Assembly (NCBI RefSeq): GCF_035582795.1
Contig: NC_134367.1
Span: forward strand, 3,846,501 to 3,910,500
Direction of reading: 5' to 3'
Origin: Mycteria americana
Taxonomy: Eukaryota > Chordata > Aves > Ciconiiformes > Ciconiidae
DNA length: 64,000 bases
The notes beneath the pieces are model-generated. The model saw only the letters and a program-made list of their open reading frames with translations, had not been told where the DNA came from and searched no databases. Position numbers and translations under genes: made by a program. Positions 42,074 to 56,260 of this stretch are shown here, piece after piece (position 1 is the stretch's first letter; each line of letters begins with the position of its first letter).

Positions 42074-45000
42074 CACATTACATTACCTGCCAACCCCATC
42101 CCTGGGAATAGGTCAGGGATTAGCCCTGAGCAAGAGCCATACCCAGCAGGCAATTTTGATGCAGTGACCCTGTTTTGTAGGGCAAAGAACTCCAATATAT
42201 GGCTATATCCGGACTGTGCCAGCCAGAGAGGGACCAGGCTCGGCTCAGGTTAGTCATAGTCTGTCATGCGGGTGTCTCAGTGTCTGGTATGGGGATCCAA
42301 GAAGCACAGCAGTGTGGACTGGGATGTGTCCCTCCTTGGAGCCCCACACCAACAGGCTTGGCCATCTCCAGCCTACCCTTTCACCAAGGTCCTAGGACTT
42401 GGCCATCCAGCCAAGCTTGGGAAGAAGCATGAGGAAGCTTTAAAATATCTTCCCCTAGCCACAATGTATGTCCCCTGGCCCTCTTAAGCTCAACAGATGT
42501 GTCCTCCACCTTGCTGCTGGTTCCTCAGCATGTCCCTGCCTTTGTTCCTGGTCCTGCGGGCCTCCCCAGCCCCCTCCTTGTCCAGGGGAAAGGGCTGGGA
42601 CCACGTTCCTGGCAGGATAAACGCATCCCAGGAATTTCCCTCCTGCAGTGAGGTCAGAGCGCGTTGCTGGATGGGTGGGATGACCTTTAGACCAATCCTC
42701 AACAGAGGAGGTTCTTGGCAGGGCACGTCAGAGTGCAGCTCCAAGGACACCAGCGAGCCAATCATTTTTTGGCAAGAAAGAGCACTGCTGCAAGGATGAT
42801 CTCTCCTTACCTGTCTGGTGCAATAGGTCCTTAATCTCTCCAGCCTTTCCGTAATGCCAGGGTAAAGACCCATCATCAGCAGAGCTGTTGCGAAAGCAAC
42901 ATGTCAGAGGAGACAAAGCAAAGTCCAGAGTTCATCCACTGACCATCTGCTTCCCCTTCAACTGGCACTGCTGGTTCTTTGCATCTGAAGCCCAAGATTA
43001 ATGAGATTTGGTGCATTTTTTAAAGCCTTGCCTCCGGGAGTCTTGTGATTCTGAGAGACTCTCATATGAGGTTTAGAAACAATCCCTACCTTACTAATCC
43101 TTATAATTTTAAGGAAAAAATAATCTTCTGAAAATGAATATGAACTGTATGAGCTCATATATAACAAAAAAAAATCTCCATTCAGGTAACAGCCATCTTT
43201 ACCAGTGCTGAGGGCAGGAGGAGAGGGAGTCAATGAGGTGCAGATCGTGCTCATCCAAGCCCAGGACAGCTGAGCTTCTGGTTTCCCCACCAGACCATGC
43301 AGCAGCCTCCCTGGAGGAGCTGCTACTGCTCGAGTGTGCTGATGGGAACTGGAGGGGTTTGTATGTGTGTAGAACGTGGACTCTGGCAAAATCGGGGCTC
43401 TTGCCAGGAGCAGCAGGACCCCGGTGCTCACTAGGGGTTCAGCATGTCCCCCATCACTCCACTGCACTGCATGTCCAAACTTCCCTGTGGACATCAGCTC
43501 CGCACGCCCAATGGTTAAGGTTCAGCCCTTGATTTGCACCGTGGCCCCACCTCTTTCAGCCCTTGTCCATGGATATCACCTCCTCCATTAACTGTAGAGG
43601 ACTTGCAAAGCCTCATGATGACACCAAGCAGAGGACAGGGTCTACCCAGAGGTTTTCTCATCTGCTTTCTCTGATGGCTGGCTGATGAGCTGCCAAGAAA
43701 ACAGCAACACCCTTATTTCTTCATCCTGCTGACCCTCAGCCTTGCAGTCTTCTTGCTGGGTGGAAAAGCTGCCCCATCCATTGCACAAGAGCAGCAGGGT
43801 CTCACTCGAGACACGCTGTAGATGATAGAGCAGATGTTTGAGCTGCCGATGACCCACGGCTGCCCAGGAGTATTTGCTCTGTTGGCAGCGTGTCCCGGGA
43901 TCAGTGCCAGGAGCAGATTTTCCACCTCCAGCCTCACCACCTGGCAACAGAGGCCGGGACGTTTGCCCAAGATAACGCCGAGCCTTTGGGAGAGAGAGGG
44001 GGGATGTTTCTCATATGTCCCCAGGCACGCATGCCTGCCAGTGACCCCTGCAGGTCCTCAGCCTGTGGGAGAGCAGGGCCAGCCAGATCCACATTGCTTG
44101 GGAATGGCTGTACCTTGGTCCCTGGGGACACACCGTGGCCTGATCCAGACAGCGTGTCTGTGCAAGGGTCCAGGGCAGTTTGGAGGGATTTTGACTCTCT
44201 AGAGATTGCAACAGAGCTACAGCCACCACCGTGAAGGGTATTGTGATGGGGAAGGGCAGTTCCACTGTGCATGGGAGGAAAAAGGTGTCATTGGGCTGGG
44301 AACCCAAGGAGGATGAGGGACCCCAAACCACAGCCCCTAAGCTGTTTGCTGGAGGCTGTGACCCACCACCATTGGATCGCCCTTGGCTGGCCCTTTTGGG
44401 GCTTGGACATGACACTGGTGTGCATCCATCTGCCACCTCCTTTGGCAGAAACACAGGAACCAAAGTCTCCCCATTGGTTGTCCCTACAGGCTCTTCTTCC
44501 ATCCCATCTGTGTCCCTCTTGCTGAGCCATACAATACTCAGTGGACCACCTAAAGGAGCCAAGTGGAGAAGGCGTGAAGGCCACATGAAGGTGTGAAGGC
44601 CCCGACAATGGGGAGTCCTGGAGCTGGCCACAGCTGAAATGGGTGTGCAATGGGGAACCCAGAGGGGAAGGCAAAAAGGTGGGAGGAGGAGATGAAATTT
44701 GGCTGTCAGCCCCTGCCCTGGCATTTTGGATTTCCCTAGAAATGTTGTCTGGACAGAAGAACATGAGGATTTGAGACCTTTCTAGGGGGTTTCTGGGACT
44801 TGGGGTGACCAGTGGGACAGGGTGATCAGAGGTCTCTGCCAGATGGCCTTCCCAAAAAAACCAACCCCACGCCGTGTCCCAGCTCCACTGCACATACCGG
44901 TTGGGGCACTGGTGGTGCCCTCCACCCGCTCTCCTTTGCAGGGAGTGCAAAGCCAGGTCAACACCATTGGATTCAGCTTTAGTTGGGAACATTTTTCCAA

Positions 45001-48000
45001 ATTTATTCCCACTCCCAGCAGTCTCCATCATCAAAGGAGGGAAAAAAAATGTTTATTATGTTGACATTGGCTTGTTTCTTTTTTCTCTTCAATTTTCTGG
45101 TGTTATATATTTACTTTAAAAATTGTAATTTAAATAAAAAAAACCCAAGTTCTTTTTTATTCACCAAAATGCAGGGTTTTAATAAGTAATAATTTTCAGG
45201 GATTTTCTTAAAAGGTCTCCCTCTCAGTTCAGGGCCAGGCAGCATTTTTGAAAGAAAGGCCCTATTTAAACCTTTTGAATGAAGTGATAACAACATAGCG
45301 AGAGGAGTGCCACTCACACTGGTGGAGACGCTGCCAGCAGCTCCACTCGGGGAACTCAAAGCCTGGATGCTCTTCCAACACCTTGCTGTTCTTGCCAAGA
45401 AGTTTCTGCTCATTGCTCTGGCTGACGTTTCTTCATGATGGCTTTTTTTCCAGGGATGGTGATTAGATATTTGCTGAGCTCAGGGCATGAGCTGCTTGCA
45501 CGCCAGTTTCCAAATCCCTTTCCATCGCAGCTACCTGCCGTGCCACAAGAAGCGGTGTCACCATCTCTTCTGAGACACGTGGAGCCTGTCGCAGCTTTAT
45601 TTGTCGTCTGGCCAGGGCAGGGGTCTCCATCCCTGCCGAGATGCCTGTTGAAGTGGAAAGTTTAATTTAAGGCTTGACTTGTCCTCTCCCCAGAAGCCAG
45701 TAATTAATTAGTGCTGTCTTTGGCCAGGAGGCAGAAGCGGAGGTGGTGAACGTTGCTGCTCCTCTGGGTTTGGGAGACACTTGGGTGTGCAGCGATTGCC
45801 CCGATTTGGGGTGTGTGGGGGGCAAGCAACACTGCTGGAGCAGGAGAAGTCTTTGGAAAGGGTTTTTCCATGGCCAAGGGATGTCAGGGGTACCTCTGGC
45901 CCAGGTTTCTTCTGTGACCCCAGGAGAAGTTGCTCAAGGAGCGATTTCAGAGAAGTGGGAAGGTGGGGGATTCTCCATCCTCAGACAGTAACCCCAGGCC
46001 AAAAAAGCTTCTTTGCATTGCCACACCCTCTCCCCTCTCCACCCTGGATTTTGAAGGCCTTGTGCATGATGTATTGCAGGGGCTGATGATGCAAAACTTC
46101 CCAAACACTGGATTTTGTTTGGGCTTTTTTGCTTGTTTTGTTTTTTTTAAGGGAAACCAATGGTTGTGCACAACCGGGATACACGTGTTTATGTGAAACC
46201 AGCTCTCCCCTTCCCAACCACTTTTTTAAGCAAACTTTATCACTATTTTCCCTGCCTTTTTTCCCTGTCCAGCTGTGGATCAGCATTTCAGGGTGAATCC
46301 AACATTAGTCTATAACCTGAGCAGTGCAGTTACTCTGCAACACGATGCATTTTGATTCTTCCACGTGTTGTCAAGGTTAAACTTGGGTATCTGATAAGGT
46401 ACAGTGATAACTCGGGGAGCCCTGGTCACGCTGTGGTTCTTGCAACCCCCGAAGTGACTCGAGGTGCTGTTAGGGGATAGCAAGTGCCACGTTGCCGCCG
46501 AGCCCGTGCCAGCAGCCAAGAGAGGTTAGCAGCATGGTCCCTGCCCTTGGGGAAAGGAGATTTCCTGCCCTAAGCCATGCATGATGCCTCGGAAACCCAC
46601 GGGTCCCCATAAGCAAGAGGGCAGGATGGGAAGCTTATGGAGAGAAAGGAAAGTGGTTCCTGGAATAAATCCCAAGGGTATTAAAAATAGGAACTGGGGG
46701 TGTGTGTGTCAAATGTCTCCCAAGAAGGCCACATTAAAGCAGGGAATGCAACCAGGGGATCTGCAAGGGGGGTTTGCATGGGGCCAGCATTGCTTTTTCA
46801 GTTATTTTCTAAAGGACCATCTAATGGCCATAATCTGGCCATTCCCCCCTTGCTCTTCCTCAAGTTCCAGTGCCATAGGCATTTTTTTTAGCCTACTTCC
46901 TAAGGCAATGAAGCATTATATGCCTGACTGTCTGTCTGCCCTTCAGCGCTTCCCCAGCAATAATTGCATCCCATGACTGATTTCAGCCAGGCTGCACCGA
47001 GAGCCAGAGAGACAAAAAATGCCAAGTCTGTAGAAATTTTGGGGCAGGGGAAGCTGGAAGTAAAGAGAGAAAGATGCCACAGGGTGAGCTGAACCCCATA
47101 TTAGACACCACAGAAGCCCCTCCCTGGCACAGGTCTCTCTCCCTGGGGCTCATGGCTGCTCTCGCCCCAAAATGTGGGCTTGTCTTGCCATCTACTGGTG
47201 GGAGCCCGTCAGAGGAGCAGGAGCAGGGGCAGAGGAGAGCCAGGAGAAGGAGATTGGAAGGGCCGAGCCCTGTGCTGCTGCTGGCATCCCCGTGGGCAAC
47301 CAGCCTGACCAGGAGGGAACCAAGCAAAGCCTTGCAAGTTAATGTCTTGCTTTCCAGAAGGCTTTCCTTGCTCATGTGGTCTGCTATCATCTGCATAAAC
47401 ATGTTCATCCTTGTGATAGCATCATCCCTCTCCTAAACCTCCCTCAGGGGTACCTCCCCACTTGGCTCCCCGGGTTTGGCTCAGGGATGCTCCCTTCGCT
47501 GGCTTGTCTCTGCTGCTGCTCTCCTGGTTTCTCCTTCCTCAATGCAGAGGTCCCAAGGATGAGCTACAGGTGGCCTGGCCCACAGGGGCCACAGCGTGGA
47601 TCTTGATGGGGTCAGGGGCTGTGAAACGCACCCCAGGAGAGATCTCTGGCCAACGGGGCTTAGAGAAGCAAAAGGGCCTCTCCCATGTGCAAACCCCGAT
47701 GCACTGGAAAGAGACATGGGGGAAGCTCAGTGTAGGGCTGGGGGGAAGATGTGTGTCCTGTATGCATGGCTGTGCTCGGCACGGTGCTGCCAGTGCTTTG
47801 ATTTGCTTCAGCATGCTTAATATGGTTTTCTGGAAGAAGCTTTGCTGAACCATCACCAAAACTGGATTTTGAGGGACACCTGAGCCACTCGGTGATTTTG
47901 TTCATGCCTGTGGCCCAGACCTGATGGGCTATAAGCAACCCCAGTGCCTTCCCCACCAGCATTTGGGAGGGTGTTTGGACCAGTAAAAGGTGTCAGGAGA

Positions 48001-48369
48001 GGGAGCCAGAGCCTCAGATGAGAGCTGCCAGAGCTGCCGGGAAGGGCTGCTCACCGCTATAGGGGCATCCCAGACTACACAACCACCCCCTTTGGAGCTG
48101 GTCCCAGCCACATCTGAGGATGCTCAGGGCAAGTCCAGCAAGTCAGTTCCTTCAGGGCCCTAATTTTTGGAGACACAGCCTGGTGTAGTCAGCACAAGGG
48201 ACCAAAAGTGCCCTGTGGGACAGCAGTTTTAAGCCCTGTTGGACTTCTGCCCTCAATTTTAATTGCATTGAGCGCTGAGGGTGCGATGTGCTTTGGGTGG
48301 GATTTCTCCTTGCCCCCCTTTTACAGTGTTAGCAACCTGGCTTCAGCCACCCCCTAAATACTTTCTGCA

Positions 48370-48525
48370 TATTTGAACATGTTGGTGTACACTTGTGTGT
48401 CTCAGCACATGGCGGTGTGTCCGTGGGGCCAGCCTGTGTGTGCACTGGTAGCCGTGGGGCTGGATGTAGGTGTGCACTAACCAGGGTGTGTTTGAGAGCA
48501 CGTGCGGTGTCTGCGTGAGACAGGC
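48370..48525. repeat. degenerate GT-rich stretch
   Basis: Imperfect GTGT-rich sequence (GTGTACACTTGTGTGTC, GGTGTGTCCGTGGGG, CTGTGTGTGCACTGG). It is probably a decayed dinucleotide repeat, similar in flavour to the larger one near 63 kb. Confidence 0.55.
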
Positions 48526-51500
48526 AGGAGACACTTGGGCTGTGTTTTCAGGGTGGGCTGACATCAAAATTACTCGGAGTTATCTTCCTCAGCAAATGCA
48601 ATCACTCTTGCTTTGCTGAAGCTGAGGCGGGGTGGGCACGTGTCCTTCCAGAAGCTCAGCTGATGGGAAATGCATCTAAGGATGAGTTGGATCCCCAATT
48701 TAGCAAGAGATGCCCCCTGTGCTGTTAACTTCAGCTTCAGGCTTTTACCTTCCAGTTTTCCTTCTCCCTCTGAATTTAAGAAGGGCTGCTCAGAAAGGTG
48801 TGACTGCCTCATCCCAACATCTCAAGCGTGGTAGGAGTGGAGCATTTCTACAGTGCTAGAAAATGCACAGTGCTGTATGGATACCCTAACCCCAACCTTA
48901 CAAATAAAATCTTGCTCCAGCAAGCTCAAAACCTTACTCAGGGTAGAGAAAAGCACAGAGCTGAGTTTGGGAAGAGGTGATAAATGAGACTTGTGTCTTT
49001 CTTGGGAGGGAGAGCCTAACAGCAAGCTGCAGCCTGGTGGCTTGAAGCCTGGAGAGAAGCAGCATCCTACCATCTTCATTTGCAGGTGAAGCAGGAGAAA
49101 GGATGGGGAGCCTGAATTTGGTGTCTGCCCCTTGAAATGCATGGACGATAGTGCTGCATCCCACGTGTTCACCCAGGGCTTGGCCACTGACCCCGGGGGC
49201 AGAGCAGCGTCGGGTGCTTCAGCCGCTGAGCAAGCACCGTCCTGGATCTCGTCTCCAGCTCAGTTTCAGAGCTTCCTGAATTATTGATGGCTCTGATGCA
49301 TTAGTCTATAATTAGCTCCCTGGACCTTTTCCCCATGGGCTGGAGCTGGGAACAGGTTTCCTTTCTTTTTTTGTGCTTTTGCTCTCGCTTGAGCAGACTG
49401 GGGAGGGAGGAGGGGAACAAGGGATAGCCAGGGACCTTGGGGAAGGGAAACATCGGAGGAGAACCAGGAGGGATTTGAATGCACGGTGTGGTTTAACATT
49501 GTGGCTGCTCTCATTACAGTTTTTCAGGGAAAGGGCTCTGGGGAGACCCTGGGCTGTCCGAGGGGGTCTTCAACCCAGCTTGCATGGGGTTGAGGCCGTG
49601 CTAGGAGCCAGGAGAAGGTGAAGGGTCTTCTTCATGTGCTGGTGGGTCTGCAGGTCAGAGGGAGAAAACCACTGAGCCTCAGCCAGTAAGAGAAAGCCAG
49701 ACTTCATCTCAAGCGGAGAAAGGGCTGTGTTTGTACGTGTGTGGATATAGAAAATGATGGGTTAGAGGCACAGACAGGTGGCAAAGAGGCTGTCGCGCTA
49801 GCAGAGAGCAGTTCAGTGTCAGAGTGGGCTCTGCTTTAAGAGCTATTCATAGGCTAAAACGGTTTCAGTGATTTCCAGGAGGTCTGGGTGCATTAAATGT
49901 TCATTCCTCGAAACTGTAAGTCCCAATCAAAACAGGAGCACAAATTCCCTATGGTTTTGAGGTCAGAGGCAGTAGCCTTCACGTTTAACTCTATGTATTG
50001 CTTTCTGAAAAACAGGCAGTTTGAGCTGCAGCAAATGGTGGTACCTGCAAACTGTCTCGGCTCCCACAACCCCAGTTCGGGGGTTCTGTAGTTATGCTGG
50101 AGACGTTCTGCTTATAAAGAGAGGCAGAACAGGAGGCAGGACAGCCCCACCGCTTTCCTCTGCTTTGCTCTCTCTTTTGAGCTACGGAGGGAGCCCTTCG
50201 TGTGAGTGCCACCGACCCAGTGCCCGGTGCCATCAGCTGGGCGGGCAGGAGATGTGCGTCTCTGCGTGAAGGGCAAGAGGACCCCCACCATGGGATGCAA
50301 ACCAGAAGTAGGGGTGCTGTTAAATAATCCATTTCACACGTGCAGCTCATGGCTGGTTTTATGGGAAGGGATTGCTGCAGTAGCTTGGCTAGGGACTGCT
50401 CGAGGCCAAAGATCCTTTCCAGCCTGAGATCTCCCTTTTTCAGCTGGTGGATATCTCACTCCATGGTGTCAGTGGGAAGGACAGGCAGGTAAATGAGAGC
50501 AGGATGTTTCTGGTTGCAAGATGAACTGTGAGATTGAGTACGAGGACACTGACGTCCCCTTCCAGCCCCGGAGCCTGTGGTCACCACAGCTGAGCATGGC
50601 ACAGACTTTCCTGCAAGCCCTTCCTGCAAAAGCCACGTGCATGGGGCAGGGATGAAGGCCAAGGCCAGCAGCAGGAAGGACTCACAGTAAGATTTGTGCC
50701 ATTGCTGCCAATGCTGTTTTGGGTCTGGGGATGATCACAGGATCGAAGAGTTGCCAGAAGAGCTCCTGTTCCTGCACCTTTGCTCCAAGGTAGGATCATG
50801 CCACCTAAACTTATCCCGGCAAGTATTTCTCTGGGCTACTTCAAAAAATTGATGGAGATTAAGGAATTTCCCTTCTTGAATGAGCCCTCTGGTGAGAAAC
50901 CCTTTCCCAATCTCTAATCCTGCTGCAAGGGACTTGCCATTTCAACAGGACTCACCTCCCAGGGAGATGCAGCAGGTCAAAGGCAGGCACGGCAAGGAAC
51001 TGGCTCATCAACAGGGAGGAGCTGAGGTGTCTTCAACCCCAACAAGCCTTGGGCACCCACTTTCCTGGCCACAGCATGGTGACAGGGGCTCTGCCTCAGA
51101 GAAAAGCGGGTGCTGGGGTCAGCCTGGGCACTGGCGTGTCAAGGACCACTCTTGTCTGCAACAGCACATCCTCCGTTCCCCTTGGCTTCATGGGGACTTC
51201 AGCACCAAGACCTGGCTCAGGCCCTTAAAACAGCAACAAACAGGCTCCAGCAGGAAACTGCATCTATTTATAGAGTATTTGCATAGTTTATGGCAGGGCC
51301 TGACCCATGTCTGTCCCTTGTACCCCTCGCACAGGGCACGCTGAGCAAGGGGCAGATCTCCTTCCCTCAGGGACCCACCCTGCCCCGGTCCCATCCCCTC
51401 GGAGATACCTCTCTCGGTGCTGGGACGTCTCTCTGTCCCTGCCACGCAGCCTGCCTTGCTGAAAGTGCTTGCTTCAAGACATACATTAAACATATATTTA

Positions 51501-52470
51501 AGCACATTCCCTAGAAAATTGTCCCTTTTTTGGGAAACATGGCATAATTAAAGAGTTGACTTAGTTTCAGCTGCGTGGGAAGTGCAGTACCGGAGCCAGT
51601 ATAAAGCTGCAGGCAGGCTCAGAGCTGTACTCCTGCTCTGCACCCACTCACCCCATTTGGCTGTGGGCATAGGTTTGGCCGGGATGAGTCCCACTGACCC
51701 AAACAACCCCTGTACATGTGCATGTGGGGTTGCTGGACTAAAAAAATGGGCTTTTTCAGAGGAAGGAGGATTTTCCAGAAGATACCACCAAGACTTGTAT
51801 GGAGATTAAGAACCCTGCTACCAGCCTCTCTACATCGTGGGCATCATCCTGGAGTGCAAAGGCAAAGCTGAGGGATGGAGCAGGGTCACTGGGGCATGCA
51901 GAGCCATGGGGCTGAGCAGGGACAAAGGGGGTCATTCAGTCTATGGCAGGGAAAACCCAGGGCAGATGGGACACAAGGTGATGTACACGATCTAGGTGTG
52001 ATACTTGATGAGACCATCAGATAGCTGCCGCCAGCACTGATTTACGTGTAGTTTCTCCACCCACGGGGCTGGGAAATGATCTGAACAATCTCTCAAGACC
52101 CTTTCCAGATGTATTCATCTGCGTTTCCGAAGGGCCAAGCGAGCTTGCTAGCCAACAGACTGACCTTCCCTTTCACCCAGCGATGCAAAAACCCAGAGAT
52201 GAGTGGATAAGAGAGCAAAGGGGGAGGTTTAAGTTCAGGGCACAGGTCATGGGAGCCTGTTATAAGTAAACAGGACTTGTTTAAAAGATGATATATGCTG
52301 CACTAATATTGTTCCCAGTCTCCCACTCATCACTGCAGCTAATTATACTTCCTGGAGCCATCAAACCTTCCTTTGCATCTTATATGCACTGCGCAAAGAC
52401 GTGGATATGATCTAGTAGCTTGTGGCTGGGGGCTGGCCCTTGTGTTTAGGTTTCTTTTAGCTTTTCTGCT

Positions 52471-52490
52471 GTAATTGCTCATGCAATTAC
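52471..52490. promoter_or_regulatory. perfect palindrome with homeodomain-type cores
   Basis: GTAATTGC and GCAATTAC face each other around TCAT. Each arm carries a TAATTG core. Further TAAT cores lie close by (52339-52346 and 52494-52499), as does TTTGCAT (52372-52378), in an AT-rich island surrounded by GC-rich sequence. This arrangement is typical of enhancers bound by homeodomain or POU dimers, but the assignment is inference. Confidence 0.35.
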
Positions 52491-55400
52491 ACGCTAATGA
52501 ACTGTGTCCTGGCTTCTGAGGAACTCTGGGTCCCTGCAACATCTCCTTGAAAGAACATGGGGTTAATATGAGGTGAAGGCCCATATAAATCTCATGTAAG
52601 GCTTTGTGCAAATGGATGCAGACTGAAGTGGGTTTCACTAGCTGCATTTGTGCCAGCAAACAGGGTCCCTACGTGCCGGGAGATGAACTCACTCGATGGA
52701 TCATGGTCATCTGCACCGGGTTGTCATACTCGCTCACACAGTTTTGGCCCACTGCTTACAAAATGAAGGATTTCTACCTCAAATCTGGAAAGGAAGGGCT
52801 TAGTGGTAGGATGGTAGAGCAACTGAGAACAATAACTTCTTCCCCACTGTTTGCCTGTATGGCCTCTGAGAGATGGAGGTCCTTCTGCTAGGGGTCTGGG
52901 TGCTGGCCAAGTCAGGACCTGATCTAGGACACATGTCATGATGGAGAACAGCAATCTTTGCTCATTGCATTATTTCCCATTTAACTTGATCAAAGTTCAG
53001 GGTTTCTTGGGACCACTTCTGCAGTGCAGCATCATGGTGGGCAAGGTGTGTCCCTGATCAGGTAAGTATCTGCTTCATGCCAGCCCCAACTTACGTCAGA
53101 CTGGGATCAGTGGGCCAAAACCCCCTCCTGAAATCAGTCCCATTGGAAGGGGAGCCCTCTTTTGACCTTAACACCACCCCATAGCTCCTGAGAGGGGGCT
53201 TTCAAACACATCCTTGAGGACTGCGGGTCCTCGAGGCCAGTTCACAAGTCCCTTGGCTTTGGGTAGTGGGTGCTGTGAAGTGCCCCTTGGCCCTCGCCCA
53301 GGGTTCAGGACAGCTGCTGGGGTGTGTGTAGTCTTTAGGATGCTGCACGCATCCCTCAGCTTCAGCGACATCCTACAAAAAGATGAGTAGATGCCCAGCA
53401 AAGCAGGGGATGGCTGAATTGGGGGTAACTCCTCCTCTGAGAGGAGTGGAAGGTGCTGCCAACTAATTTACCAAAGGACGAGCCCCAGGCCAGGGCTGAC
53501 CCCAAGGGTGCCGCTGCCCGGAGCAGGTTGCCTGTGTGATGTTGGGGCTCAGCCCACCCTGCTGCTCTCCATCTCCTTGTGAAATGCCCATGCTGCAAAC
53601 CCCACAGGTCTTTTTTCCTCCTCCTCCTCTGTCTTGCCTACATAATTGATCAGCAATGCTAATGCTGTCACCCCGAAACTGTCTCCAGGCAAAGTGAGCT
53701 GGGGGGCAGGTAATAAATCTGCCATTGCTCCGATCCACAGAATCAATGATGTTTTGAAAACCAACTTGCCTTGTAGTAAGTAGGATGCAGGAGCTGGGCA
53801 CAGATGGCTTAATTTCCACCTAACCCCCCTGCACCCCTTCAAGCTTCCAATGCCAAAGACTCCTGAAAGCCCATAGGAAACACTCCGTGCACGGATTTTG
53901 GGGTACCTGCATCTGAAAGGGATGCCCGGAGCTGCTTGGGCAGGTGCTGGCAGCTGAGCGGCAGCCCTGACCCACATCACTGACTTTGCTGCAAGGTCTG
54001 ACTGAAGAGGCAGTCTGGACCTACCTGAGTGCAGAGAGCATCCTTGTTATTCACAGGGATTTAGCCATCAGTAGAGGACATTTTGGGTGTGGAAATATAA
54101 TCCCAACCTCAGTTTAGCTCCAGTGCGAACGTTGACTCAGAGCAGAATATAGACATATGGAAATCAGGTGTATAGAGGCATGGATGGGGATGGTTTCCTT
54201 CGTGGTGGGCTACCAGGAGCTGACCTGGGAGTCTCTAGAGTTGCACGCACTGACCCCACCACTCTCATCTCTTCTCAGGAGAAAGCTGGAACCAAGCACA
54301 GCTGAGGCTAATTCAGACCTCTTGTTTGGGGGAGAAATTACCCCTCTAAAACCAAACCCCAAGCCCTGTTAATAAGAACAGACCACACAAGGCACAAAGA
54401 GCTGGAGTCTAAATTGCATGAGCTCAGAGACCGGAGACAAACATCTTCCTTGGGTTGGGGCATACAAAACCAGGTGGGTCAGGCACACAAAACTGTATTT
54501 TTAACCATCAGCCCTCATGGGTTAGGTCTATCTCCCCAACATCTCTGCTACAGTGTCCAGAAGCTGATCCTAGGGAATACTATAAGGAAAAGGGAAACCT
54601 AAAATATCCTTCCCCCATGGACTCTTCCAGCCTCAGCTGTACCTCAAGCTATTCCTGAATTTGTCTGTGGTTTCTGTCTGCTTATTTACCAACACTGAAT
54701 TTCACCGTCACAAAATAATCTGGTCTCCCGTCAACTTCTTGTCAACTTTTAGCAGCAACAATGTCTTGCAGCAAGGAGTTCCACAGTTCTGGTAACTGGA
54801 TCCATTTTGAAGCACTTTCCAAATTGAATTGAGCCTGGGTGGAAAACAGGGTAACAATCAGTCTTTGAGAAATACAGACACCTTCCTCCAGCTTCTGGCA
54901 TTGGCTTCTGTCCCTTGAAAATGCTGCTGCCTTTGAAGCAAAGATGGGGACAACAGATCCTTTCATACCTCAGCAGAGAAAGGAGCAGGGCCACAAAGCA
55001 AAACACCCAGATTTCCCATGTTTCTGGGCCAGACAGGTGGAAAACAGGACTGCCAGCAAAGCAAAGAGGGAAACCCAAACACCTTAGGTGAAGCGTTTCA
55101 TGGTGCTCTGGCCAAATTCAAAATTCTTCCCCCTGAAGGTTTTAAAATCACTCTTCCTGAGGCCTGAAGATCGATGGGTTCATTCCTTCCTTTCCCAAGT
55201 GTCATTTCTCTTATTCTGACCTTATTCTAACAGCTCCAAGTGTTTAATGTCTGGGATATTTTCCAGATAGTTTAAACACCAGCTTCAAGGGCTGACTTGA
55301 TGGTTTCCTGCTTTAGTATATGCTGCAGTTGGATGTCATACTGGATGCAGGTGATTTCTGGCTGGCTTTCTCCATAGACCAGCAGCTTTCCATGGAACGA

Positions 55401-55738
55401 GTTCGATTTGCTCCTCCTCAGAGTCTGGCTTACCCTTTCCGCATGTAACACCTGCTTCGCTTTTGGAAAATTGCTCCAATATGCTGAATCTGAACAGCCG
55501 CCAAGAGATCCCCATTCCCACCTCTGAAGAGCCTCCTGCAAGGCTCTGCTGTGATGCTTCTGGATGAGTGGTTCACATCTATTTCAGGTATTGGTGTCAC
55601 CGATGTTCAAAAACTACCTGGAAAAGTTCATTAAAAAAAAACCCCAAACCACCAGATGTAGCCCCCAGGAGTGAAACTTGTTCCTGGCCTGGTGACTGGT
55701 AGTAGTTAGTTTATTAGTACAGACCACAGCAGCAGTTA

Positions 55739-55945
55739 AAAATCATGGAATAATTCAGGTTGGAAGGGACTTCTGGAGCCCATCTCATCCTACGTCCTGC
55801 TCAGTGCAGATCTAATTAAATCAGGTCACTCAGGGCCATGTCCAGTTGAGTCTTGAATACTGCCAAGGATGAAGATCTCTGAAGATCTCTGGGACACCAC
55901 CAGGGAACTAGTTTCTACTCCTTTTCCAGAAGCTACTGCCCTGTA
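55739..55945 (-). mobile_element. CR1 LINE fragment, diverged
   Basis: The + strand reads ATCATGGAATAATTCAGG, TTGGAAGGGACTTCTGGAG and TCACTCAGGGCCATGTCCAG, the reverse complement of an older CR1 subfamily 3' end. A 10-base direct duplication (GAAGATCTCT) sits in the middle. No tail repeats remain. Confidence 0.85.
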
Positions 55946-56163
55946 GCAAAGCCAACTACAGTTTCCTTTCACAGGCTGGCATAGCAGCACCAACCTGCCT
56001 GCCTGCCAGCCTGGGGCAGGGGTTGGCAGGGGTGTGCACTTATGTCCTCTGCTTTGGGAGAGGTTTTGCTAGTGGTGTCCACACTGGCTATTTCAGCTTA
56101 GCAACTTGTCCTGGGTGGGTGGGCATGATGTGAGATGATTGCCCCGGAGCTGTGAGTGTTATT

Positions 56164-56260
56164 TACAGAATCACAGAATCACAGAATCATATAGGTTGGA
56201 AAAGACCTTTAAGATCATCAAGATCAACCATAAAACCATTTACACCATGCTCAGCCCCTT
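56164..56260 (-). mobile_element. CR1 LINE, very short 3' end
   Basis: Three tandem ACAGAATC units, then ATATAGGTTGGAAAAGACC and a decayed continuation to about 56260. Only about 95 bp of the 3' end is present, so it is either severely truncated or interrupted. Confidence 0.85.

Larger units (their letters stand above)
42074..55738. other. gene-free, GC-rich stretch
   Basis: Many overlapping frames of 100-250 codons occur on both strands (for example 44011-44724 and 44288-45034, both minus). They overlap in different frames, have no family similarity I recognise and no consistent splice sites, so they look like chance in GC-rich DNA with few stops. AT-rich islands occur near 45030-45150, 49255-49320 and 52290-52500. 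No tRNA or rRNA recognised. Confidence 0.5.

Noticed and set aside
44011-45034. Two long minus-strand frames (237 and 248 codons)
   Set aside because: They overlap in different frames on the same strand, and a + strand frame overlaps them too. No recognised domain; fits stop-poor base composition.
54720-54830. Possible ancient CR1-like fragment (GCAAGGAGTTCCACAG)
   Set aside because: One short phrase resembles old CR1/L3-type repeats, but the flanks do not align to anything I can recall securely.
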